Under the pieces are notes generated by a model. That model was not told where the DNA came from. It was given only the letters and a program-made list of their open reading frames with translations, and ran no database searches. Position numbers and translations under genes: made by a program. Positions 31,501-43,700 of a stretch of DNA of 64,000 nt are shown here, piece after piece. Within the stretch, counting starts at the first letter, position 1. Every line of letters starts with the position of its first letter. This DNA comes from Stichopus chloronotus (lineage: Eukaryota; Echinodermata; Holothuroidea; Aspidochirotida; Stichopodidae), in NCBI GenBank assembly GCA_021234535.1, contig CM037845.1:7742143-7806142 (forward strand). Direction: 5' to 3'.

Positions 31501-34500
31501 ATTATGAAAGGAGAGAACATCGAAACTGTCTGCTACACTTCTCTTCGCGAATTCACCAATCGAAATAACCTGTTATTGCAATACAGTGAAGGTGTTGGCT
31601 ACATTATGGCGCGCTTTATATTCTAGCCGACGTAAAATATAGTATTTTTTTCAGTGTGACGTTTGGGTTTTAACCCTTAAACTTTGACCTTAGACATCGT
31701 GGCCATGCAACGACCTCTGAACTAATTGTTCTAGTATACGTTAGGTAGACGTTCACGCTATGTGTGGTATCATTAAAGTTCATAGCTATAAGTGCTGAAC
31801 TAAACTTGTTAAAGGGACGTGGCAGATTCGTCCATCCACTCTGGGAGCTTGATGACAAACTTCAAAGTTGTGAACCCTGACCAAGTTATGGTAAGGATTC
31901 TTATAAAAGACGTTCACCGAAGAAGATCATTCCCCGACGCTCTATTAAATATACGGTATCATTAGAACATTTGACGTGAAGGAAACCCTACATTAGTTTT
32001 GCATTTCTTTCTTTGTAATGACGTTTGACTTCTCCCACTTTCTGCTATGACAGCATGTATGATATCTGTTACCCAGCCACCAACCCACAAAATGAAGTTT
32101 ATAGCACTTACTTGTTAGAAAGGAGTTACAAATACATTTGGCCAAATGCCAAATTATGTTGTTCACCCTGTATTTGGTAACATTCCTTTTGTATTTAAAG
32201 TAACCTTGACTGTCCATCATTTGCCAACGTTATATTTTTCGTGACTTCTGCAGCCCCACAGAAATATATCTGTAGACACATACGCGATTCACTAAAATAA
32301 GACATCTTGTGTTACTCATTATAAGTTAATGAAGTGAGAGAAGTGATAAAATAAGCTTCAGACAAATTTACCGCATTCTTGAACTATGCCATCCATCCGG
32401 CAGCGTGTGCATGTGTTGTATATGACACTGGCATATTAGTCTTTCAGTAGAAACCATGAGGATAATTGGAACAAAATGAAACGGCAATTTAAGTATAAAA
32501 AGCGAATTTATAGTAAAAGTTTCAATAATTGTCAGAGTTGAAGACAAATGCAACCACACATATCAAGGACGAAAGTCTGGGTTGACAAAACTATGGAGAA
32601 AGTTATGGAGACAAAAGCCAGACTTTCATTCCAATAATTTATTTGATAAAATATGATCTTTGTGGTTTAGTCATCAGAAACACTTTTCAACTGTTGTATG
32701 AGTGCGAGAAGTTTATCATATCTACACTCAGCGTCAAGGCATAAAGTACCAGTACACAGGGTGAGAAACATTAAAACGTCACTTGGCTCATTTTCACTGC
32801 AACAGCGTGTTGATTGTTTGCTCATAATGTTTGAGGTAAAAGGGGGAAGAGGGGACTTTCAAGAAGATGAAACAAAGGATGAAAAACATGTGACCTGGTC
32901 ATTACGAAGTAAAAGAAATGCAAGATAAATAGGCATGAGATTAATAACTAAACAGTTGGTGGTTATACCTTTATTGGATCACTGACAACATTTCTTCCTG
33001 GTGATTTCAGTCTATCACCTTTAGCGTGTAGAAATGTGCAAATCCCTGCAATTTTCAAATTCAACAAATTTCCGCACGTACATCATATACACACTGTCAG
33101 GTTTGCAGTGAAATTATATACGGTGCGTATGAGACTGCTTTTCGCAAGTAGCCCGTACTAACCTACAGTGGTATTGTCCTCTTCTCAACTTTTTCGTGAA
33201 CGATGAAAATCTAATTTGAATATTAATTAAAATGCATAATTAATGACGTACTCTTAAAAACGTACTCTGTAAAAGAAAACCTCTTGCCAGGTTGAGTCTT
33301 CTGTTAAGATGCCGTAAGGGGGAAACCCGTGCTGCAAAATACCGCAGTCTTACGACAATCATTGAATTAACAGATATTGAAAAGCTGATCGGAAGGGGTA
33401 AATAAATCTTTGGACTGATCTTGCTCCTGTATTTACTTTGGTACAGAGACATTTCTGTTACATCGCGTCCGAAGACAGTCCGACGTCCACGGTGATTGTC
33501 CAAACTTTGAATTTCCTTGCGGTGACACAGATGAGTGCTTCCCTCAGAATAAGCAGTGCAACGAAGAGGAAGACTGCGCCAACGGCGCCGATGAAGAAGA
33601 CTGTGGTAAGACATAGTTACTCGCAGACCCGACGGTAATTACGCTAAGAGAAATCGTACATATAAGAGGATCTCTTTCTTGCTAAATTGAAACAAAATAA
33701 TTACGTCGTGTAGCCCTATATACAATTCATTTCTGTCATAAACTGAATTGCTGTGGTAGCACCTGCGAATTTTCCTTTTGTTCCTCTCCCTTCAGAAATC
33801 ACGTTTAATTCGTCGGGTATTGTGAAGGGAGTGGGGGAGGGGGAGTGCCTCGAGCGGGCTTCATGTTGCTTCATTCACGGTCATGTGACTTCCTATGCTG
33901 CACCAATTTTATAACCGCTGCGGTGGGGGGGGGGGGACGATGGAACAGGGAATGGTGACCAGTTCTTTAACACCCAAGTCACTTCCTTCTTACAGTGAGC
34001 CATTTTCCTGACCAAAGAGAATATATATATATACTCCGTTTCTATTTTATCAGACGATGATGGAATCGTTAGAAACTTCGACTTATTCTTCGGGACAAAA
34101 GACGATTCTGAAGAAGAGAAAGATCCAATAACTTGCAGTAAGTTTAACCCAGACCCAACACAGCGGCCTTCTATCGTGCCGAAGGCAAATACTAACGTAA
34201 TTTCTGTTTCTAAACCTGTTTAGTTGTAAAATATTATCTATTGGTTCGTATCTCATGGAACTTCCTTGTTTTACCAATTACATTACTTACAAGTACTGGC
34301 AGTGATTGCAGAAACTTGACATGTCTGTAATGAAGGTAAACATCAATGAGAAGTTACGTTGGAAGCGAAAGAGGGACGGGGGGAGGGGGCAACAAACAGT
34401 TCTGTAAAATTCGAAAGCAACCACAAAAGACAAATATTTTTTTTTGTATTATACGGTACAAAGGATTGAAGTGTAAAAAAGATAAAATAAAAATAAAAAA

Positions 34501-37500
34501 ATATATAAATATGAATGTAATATTCCAATGATCAAAGATGGATATTTGAATTAACGCTGATGTTGCTTGATGGGAGGGGCTTGGTTTGTTAGAGTAAGGT
34601 TCCATTTTTCCTCTTTTCGAAAGCTTCTAATTTGCTTGTTTGACCTACACATAGTTCCATGTAAGTTTGCTTCCAATGAATTATGTGTGACCTTTACATG
34701 TGTATATTTGTTCTCTCCTTGTATTTGTTTTTTTTTTGTATTTATTTGTGTATAGTTTCTCTGTCCTCGTGAGAATCACAATAAACTTCTAAGAAATTAT
34801 GTATTCCAGACGAGAAGTCGCCAATTTCCTGCAACACGAGTACTCTTAACATTGTTTATTGTATGTTACCTGAAGGCTACGTAATCTAAAACGTTTAACT
34901 TTCATCTAACAGAAAAGAATTTTAACAAACACAGAGACAAACAAAAATGTAAAGAGAAATGTAATATCGAAGAACACTTTACTTAAATGTCTCTCGAATT
35001 GCATTTTTCATTTCATGCTGAAACAAAATGTTTGCGTCCTTCAAAGTTGGCAATAAGGAGATTAAATAGTGTAGAAATATAAAGGAATTGGAAATTTTCT
35101 GTAACACAAACTAAAGTTGATAAATCGGACCCCATGAGGGAATTTTCAAAGGGTAAAAAAAAAAAACAGGAGGAGAGAATTTTTTTCAAGCAGCATAAAT
35201 CAAGTTTGTTGCTACCTCTTTGTTTCGTATTGATTTACATTTTAATAGATCAATGCATTATCAATGTAATATTACTGATAATATTCAATTATAATATTTT
35301 TTTTTTCTCTCAGAAACAATGTTTTCGTGTAACAAAAATTTATACTCATTAATTCTATTGCTGCGAAGGGATGATTTAGGGAATTTCAAGTGGGAATGAA
35401 TGATCAGGTTGACTGACTTGATAAATATATGTTGATATCCATAAATCGATCCATATTATGATCAATCAATACATAAACGATACGAGCTATAGCATCCAAA
35501 GTCATTGTTTGCTATCTTTGGTCAAAGAAAAGAAAACTTGAAGAAAACGTATTTGCTAGAGTGACACATTGAGTTGATATTCGATAAATACGTTTCAATG
35601 GTTAGGAAAACTCTCAAAATGTTTTCATTTTTCGTACTTGCGTTTCCCGGCTGACGGTGTGCATTGAATTAGCGCTAATGTTAACATGTGTCTCGTCGCG
35701 AAAGTTGAAACCCAACCCGAATGAAATTTCTGTCACCGTTCTAGATTTTATCCTCACATATTTTATCCTCAATGCAGATATTCAGAAGTTGTAGTTTATT
35801 GTCAATTTTTTCATTTGTAAACTAATGTTTCGATAACATTTACATTTGATCTCTTTCACATACGTCAGATATTTCAATTACCCTCTTCCAATTACCTTCA
35901 TTATTTCATATTCATCCATCGAACATTCGCCAATCATTCAATTGGAATGGTTTTATCTAGTGACTTATGACATTAATGTAACGTGCTTGTTCCATGTCTT
36001 ATATCTTTCATGTGACTAGTTTGGCCTATTTCATACATCATTAATTTGACTCGTTCATTCCGTATAAATGTGACTACATGCCATAACATATGTTCTAAAA
36101 GTGACTCATATCTTCCATGAACATTATCCTTACCGTGAATAGTTCTATGCTTGTATAGTTAATGCCACTCTCTTATTCCAGGACGTACATCATCAACATT
36201 ACTCCCACACTCTATAACTAACATCATTAATGTGACTCTCTCGTTCCAGGACTTACACATTAATGTGGCTCTCAAATGCCATGGCTTACATCATTAAGTT
36301 GACTCCCCGTTTCCGCGACTTACGTAATTAATCTGAACCCCTTATTCCATGATTTATATCATTAACGTGACTCATGTATTCCATAATTCATGTCATTAAT
36401 GTTACGGGTTTATTTTATTACTCTTCAATTACATCGCAGACTGTTAATAATGATACCATAGTTTTTATTGATTTCATTAAAGTTTCTCGATTTCTAGCTG
36501 CTTAAAAATCAATTTGCCTGAGTTGTTACTTCTAACGAATATTCGGAAAAATCATATTATTAATTTTGTCGCCACAACTTCGAGACATGGAAATACCCTT
36601 TGTGTTCCCTTCTTATCATTTTGTTGTTTTAGTAACCCTCCGCTTCCACGGCTACTTTTGTCATTTTGCTTATGCACAGCGGATACTTTCTATCCATCGT
36701 CCTGTCGCTGTTTTGTGGTCAACGAGGATGGACAAGAAAATGGAGACCCCATCGGTGTTGAGTTGGTCTGCACTTCCTCCAAATTAACATCAGTGCCGCC
36801 GAATCTACCCATGGAAACGGTCCACCTGTGAGCAAATTCGTTTTTTTTTGTAATAGATGGCAGTCGATATCGCCAGCTTTCCCTTTCAATTTTGCTTTTC
36901 TGCTTTTCTCTCTCCCCCTCCCCCCCCCCCCTCTCTTCATTTATCGCCGACGGATGTCATAAGTTTCAATTTGTGACAGATATGTTGAAAAATATTGTAT
37001 CATTCACTTCATTTTTATCGGAAGGTAACAACCACGTCAAGATACAGAGAGGAACGTAAAGAAAGAGAGATGTGTAGATCTGCCAAACTGCAAACACTCA
37101 TTGTCAACAAACATTTAAACAAACTAAATTAATTTTAAAACCATGGCATGTTTTTCTTCTTTCCTTTTTGATTACTCTCCCATATGATATTTGCCTGAGT
37201 CTGAACAATTCGAATGACGTCATCAAATTCGTGGAGTCGCTTTCATGCTAAATGAATTTAGCCAAACGCGTGATGGCCATTTCAATGATAGGGAACAGGG
37301 AAAAGAGAGTGACCCACTTTTTTGTAATTAATGAAACGCCCTTTATGATTTTTCTTTTGTTAAATTTAGAAACAAAAGAAAGAAGACGGTTGGCTAAATT
37401 CCAAGATAGGAAGAATTTTTATTTGAAGGAGTGCAAACTGCCTTTTTGTTTGTAGGCTGTGACGTTGACAGTAGTTCGTGACACGTGACGAATTTAACGC

Positions 37501-38885
37501 ATTGTCGATGTTAAATCATTCCAAATGATAATGACTTATGGATAGTGATCTGCCTACACCCGTTGTGTTTGATAAAAGTGTTGTTCTTTACAACTCTCTA
37601 TAGATTTGTCTAGGCTGGTTACGATTATCTTCCCATGCTATACAAAGACAGTGAGTCTGCACCAGTGATGGTGCTTAACCTTGTTACCTGTTTGGTAATT
37701 TTAGTACCTCGTGGGGGTGATCGTTTCCCCCTCCCCGCGATCCTCTTCAATATCTGTTCTTTAGTTTTGTAGTTATATACTTAATAGATAAGTCCCGCTT
37801 CCGACGATCTTACACTGTGGTCCTTACAATAATGATGAGCCATTTTAGTGTGCTCACGTATTTGCCTAAGTCAATCGCAAATTGGTAGCACAATCGCTAT
37901 ACTGTGATCAACAATAAACATGTAACTGTTTCAAATATTTTTATTAGGAGGGGGTGCCTATGATCGCTGATAGAAAAGGGAGGAAGAATTGGACGAACAA
38001 GGGTTAACTTAATAATCACTGCTGTAGTCAATTTCAAGAGCCGTCTCTCATATATTAGTGAAGTATTAGAAGAAGGAAAAATCACTGAGGTATATCAGGA
38101 AGGGGTTTCCAGTTCATTCAAGATGAGGTTTTGTTAAGAATGATTAGAAACGAAACACTTAGTTCCACCATAATAGACAATCACACACATTATAATAAAT
38201 ATCGAATGACATCTGGGTATACTTAATCTGTGCATAGTATTGGCGTATGTAACGTACGTATGCTTGTAAAAGTTGTATTTATAGGCCATATACATCCAAA
38301 TATACGCATGTAATAAATGTAAAAAAACTTGTCAACACGTCAATGTATGTATTCATGTTTACTACCATATATACCTAAGGTATATTTTCTTTATATTTCA
38401 GAGACCTCACCGGTAACTGGATGACCAAAATTACAAACGAGACTTTCAAGAATCTAACAGAACTAACGGTCCTGTAAGTTTAGATGAAGCTAAATTCATA
38501 TTCTTTCAGTTTCGTGGTATTGCATTGTAACACGGAGGGTTTGTCTTGTTTATAGCAAGCATGTTAAAAGATTTTGCTTTCGCTCCTATATATGGAGATA
38601 GTTGCATCGATAAATGCGCCCGTATAACGGTTTATGCCGACCTTTCTTTAAACTAATGTAGTGATAATTGAAGCTCTTAATGTGATCGAACATAACTATC
38701 AGCCATTGTGTGTGTGCAGACCAAAATTGTAATACAGTTTTACATGATTTTAACGAAAATGGGTCAAATTGACGAAATGTCACTTATTGAAGTGATACGA
38801 ACGTTGTCGGCAAAGACAAGACATTGTGGCATTGACAATGACTTCCACCTTTTCATGCCCCCTGATGATATTTGTGAGTGTAATT

Positions 38886-38925
<40 letters not shown>

Positions 38926-40689
38926 ATTCATCACATGTTTACTGGACACGAATTAATCACAATAATATTTTTAAAGTTTTTTTTATCTATCACGATCCTT
39001 CAGATGCGGATAAATTGATCGATATCCTCAAAATGGCATTAAACATAGTTTGTATGAGCAAATGGTTTTCGAAGATAATACGCTAAATTTATGGATATTT
39101 TCGGCTATGCGAGGGAACGAAAAAGAAAATATATGAGACAGAGAGCGAACGAGGGGGGGGGGGGGGCTGAGCGCCATCAGGACTATCTAACCAGAGGGTT
39201 TCCATCATCTGGCATGGATATATAGTAAAAGAATTTTTGGGTTTACAACCAACAACCCCCCCGACCTTGATGGCCGGATACGGCATTTCCTGGGTGTTTT
39301 AAGTTCCATGTACCCAGACTTGAAAGAGGGATCGCGTGTATGCTTTTTCTCAAGTAATCAATAAAATATCAATTTGTGAAAAATTGTGAATATTAGAAGG
39401 GCTTGAATCATACAAGAATCATATTGAATTGTACATCCTTCTTCATTTATTCTTGGAGCACTTGGCAAATAATGGACGATCAATATGCCATTGGTCTGGA
39501 GTTGGTCCGCCCCCCCCCCCCCATCGCCTCGCTGGAGGGAACTGTATAAGAGTGATGCTGGAGTACGATGTTTTGGGTTTAATTTTTCAAAACAGGCGAT
39601 GCAGTAAAAGTTTCATTTACAAGCGGTTCCTTGAAAATGAAGAGGGGCAACACCTAGCTGCTTTTAGAAACACGTGTATATTTACGTCACATACACTATA
39701 TTTCGTATTAAACGGTGGATTCCGTTTTATTATGCGTCACTACTGTTTACACTATTTTTCGCAGTAAAGCGAGACGATCACTTACCTTAACGGACTTCAT
39801 TTATACGGACACAGTTACCATTCTGTATGAAATATTTGAATGCGGATAGTGCAACAAAATAGAAACTTCTCTTCAACTCTCATTCTCTTGGCCTCTGAAA
39901 TAACATTCCATCATCACATGACGTTCTTGGACGTCTCATGAACATGTATTTGTTTGACCAGAGCTGAGGCTGATGTGGGTAGTGTCAAGGGAATGTCTTT
40001 GAAAAGGTGCAGAAGACGACATAAATACTTAATTCTTGAATTTCATGTAGATATTTCTACGGTAACGTAATTTGTCCATATCCATTGCGAACTTCCATTC
40101 TCTATAGATCAAAATGACTTCATCGGAAAGAGGCCCATATTGGTAACATTAAAATGGTCGTGTGGCAAGTTCAACGCAAGGCTAAAGACCGAAGGTTTTG
40201 TACCTTTCGTGCACTTGGAGCACTTAAACATCATAATAAGCTCTCACAAGTTTTCATAAGTTTTTCTTTGGTTTTGTAAATGTACAAACGAGGTTAATCA
40301 TGAAAGGAATACGTCATTCACTGAACGAAAATGGCAACAGGCTACTTTGACAAGCAACGTAAGTGGTATGAAAACAGTGAGAAATTCATATTTCAAAATT
40401 AACGGTTTTAAAGAAGTGGACCGCGCCTGCATAATAAATGCAACGGTGTAGCCATGACTCGTATATGAAAACATACTACTCAAGTATTTGTTCCTTGATC
40501 GGTATCGCCGATTGTGGTATTCAGTGACAGAAACACCGTACCTACGTATAAGGTACATCCTATAATCACCTATTTACGGGGTTAGTGATCATATGCCTTG
40601 ACCATCTGCATATCCATTACTAGTATTCTTCCTATCGGTCTGTTGAATGGATGGCAAGGTCAAGTTGAATGAAAACTGTCAACTACTGT

Positions 40690-40720
<31 letters not shown>

Positions 40721-43700
40721 GTCCAAGACGTTGTTAGCCATAGGTCATTTCGTCGAAAAGAAAAATTTTGAAACTAAAAATCGGCTCTGATATTGTATCA
40801 AAATCGTATCATAATCGTATTTTACACATTTTAACGTTATGGACTTTTGGAAATGAACGATTAATAACATAAAAGGATGCTAGAGATAGTAAAATGGTTG
40901 GCTAAAATCACTGCACACAAAAGTATAAAAACAATAACAAACGAAAAGTTGAACAAAGTAAAATGGTAAGAACGTTGCATATATCGAAAGTAGTCATGTT
41001 TCTGACAATCCGATTGAATGAAACTGTCATATCGTGCAATGAATCGGCATTTTCTTCTACAAGTGAAATTTTATCATGCTGTCATTGGCTCTCATTTACA
41101 CATGACACTTATTACCAGAAGGCAGATAGATGGGAATTAAGTTGTTGTGTCAATCGAGATACCGTAAAAGGAATGAAATATCCCAATATGAATAGGCATA
41201 TACAGTTTCTCGGACTCTCATTAAACGATAATGGTGCATCATATATACAATAACGAGAGCTGATTGGAAGAAACTGCCTTTGACTTAAATTGGCATTAAT
41301 TGGTTGGAATGTATATATGTGTTATAGTATCTCGTAGTGTGTTTACTTAAGAATGGCACACGGTATTGCTTCCTTCGGAGACTGCGTTGCAATTAGCGCT
41401 TTTTGTGAAAATTATGTCAGACAGGGATTTAAACAGAGTACTTTCACAATTTCCAAGTAGGGTATCTTTTACATTCATTTTGACATGTAACTGCCGATAA
41501 ATTACTTCATGAAAGGCATTTTAAAATGAAATCATGACTATGGTAAGAACTGACTCTGTATTATGTCTTTCTACCTTTTATTCCGTGAAGAAGGAAAAAA
41601 ATCACTAACGTTACTTCAACTCATTTCTTATGACAATATTCACCTTGATGACAGTAGAGTGCAACAGGTTTCACCATCCTGAATTGCAAAGTTAAAGAAT
41701 TTTTGTCTTCTCTGTAGGAATTTGTGTAAGGGCAGTCCACATCAGAGAACATAAGTTTCGAAAATCTGTTGAATATTTAGCAAGGCAGAGAAAATCAGAC
41801 TCTGTCAGGTTTATATTGCTAGCAATATTCTCAAAACTAGTCGGGCAGTATGATGATTGATTTGTAAAACTCAAAGCCAAAACTAACATTTTGAATTTTC
41901 CAGTGACAGATAAAAAACAATAAGAAATTCTGACGAGTGGCACTCTAATATACCGGTGGCTTGTCTTCTTAGCAATTGTCGTTGAAGCAAAACCTGGTAT
42001 TGATTTATATTTGATCAAAAAACTGAGAAGCGAAACGCAATGAAGATCAAGAAAGATGCAAAGAAATGTATGAAAAAAAACAAAGATAAACAGTTGTAGA
42101 GAGGCAGAGACACAGAGAGCCAGAGGTGGAGAGAGAGAGAGAGAAAGTGATGGATGTAGAAGAAGGAAATAAAATTTGAATTGACAGCAATATGCAAAGT
42201 TAAAAATTTATAAAAGTATATAAGTTTATATGCATTATAAGTGATGGCTATTGAGTAGTATTTTGATCGTGCCCCTCTATAGCACATTATCGTAACAAAT
42301 ACAAAAAAAAAAAAATGGATGGCTTCACAAAAAAACTCTGCTTTGTTTAGCTTTATCAATTGCAGAAGCCAAGTTCACGATTTCGAAATTCAGCTCTTTT
42401 GCTATGTAATATTAGTCTGTAAAATGTGTGTCTGTGATTGCTTGCGAGGAAATTATTTCCGCTATCTGTAAGTGTCTTGTCACTACACTGTCATACTACA
42501 AACAACAGGTCGTAGACTCAATCGTAAAGAAAGTGAATGGATCGTTTACGTGTTCGTGTTGAGTTGTGAAACGTGAATTAAAGTCAACGATACAGAGAAT
42601 GAATAGTCACCTTGCAGATCAAGAGGATATATATTCTCAATAGCGTAGAGAAAATGAATGAAAAGTCAATTGTGAAGAAAGTGAATGAAAAGTTCATTTG
42701 ATAAAGAAATAGTATAATCAGTCGATCGTAAAGAAAGGGAATGAACAATAACATTGTGAGTAAAGTTAATTGACAGTCCATTATACAGAACGTAAATTAA
42801 TAGTCAATTGTAAAGGGATTGAAATAAAAAGTCAATTGTAAATAGATGAAAGTAACATTCTGTTGTAAAGCAAGTGAACTAACCACCAGATGTAAAGAAA
42901 GTGAATTCATGTCAAATGTAGAGTGAAATGAATCAATAGGCAAACGGTGAATTTAACAAAAAAAAGAAAAAAAAAGAAGAAATACAGAAAATTCTCAGTA
43001 ATTTCTGAAGCACATTGAAACGCATCGCGGCCTGTGACAAACTGATTTGTGGATAACATTCGATTCACAATATTTTTTGGCAAACTATGCGAATATAGAG
43101 TTAATTTTGCTTTTTGAAATAACCATGTCTGATTTAATCCACTGTGATTGTGGAATTCAATTAATCTGCAGAGAGACTTGCAGGCTTTGTTTAGGATATT
43201 TCATTGTTTTAGTAAAACATAAAATTACGTCCTCGTGGCTTCACTTAATAGTTTTCAATCGTGTCCTTAACGCTACATGTAAAATAGCAGAGAATATGGA
43301 TGAATAAATCGAGAATCTGCTAACATTTGTCAGCTGTTTATATATTTACAGAAAATTATGGTATTTCATTCATGTGAGGAAACAAAGGAAAGAAATTCTT
43401 TCTTTAAATCTTTGAACGGACATTACTTGCAATTCCGTTGATTTTCTTAATATGTTTCATTTTTATTTTGTTTTAACCCAATGTTAGGCTTTACAGGGAA
43501 TGGTTGGACTAGAAACAGGAAATTAAAGCCTGTCCTTGAAATAAATGGTGTCATTTGTATAACATATACACTTTTTCTTGTTTTTGTTTAGAGATTTGAC
43601 CTATAATAGAATTGAGACTTTGCATCCTGACAGTTTTCGGGAACTACAGAATCTAGAAAAGTTGTAAGTACTTTTTCTATTTTGAAGCTACACGAATGAC

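Larger units (their letters stand above)
38474..43591. other. Intron 5 (5.1 kb) with repeats
   Basis: No additional LRR exon recognised. It holds two (ATC)n arrays, a 14-G run at 39153-39166, a C run near 39509-39522, one copy of a dispersed repeat at 41003-41120 and the minisatellite at 42511-42940. The minus-strand open frame at 41692-42018 has no recognised domain. Confidence 0.6.

Noticed and set aside
38708..39086. Open frames with poly-His or poly-Ile
   Set aside because: Translation of the (ATC)n microsatellite in intron 5.
41692..42018. 108-residue minus-strand open frame in intron 5
   Set aside because: No recognisable domain or motif and no splice partners; kept out despite its length.
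42511..42940. Possible CRISPR-like array
   Set aside because: Units are contiguous degenerate repeats without unique spacers, in an animal intron; it is a minisatellite.
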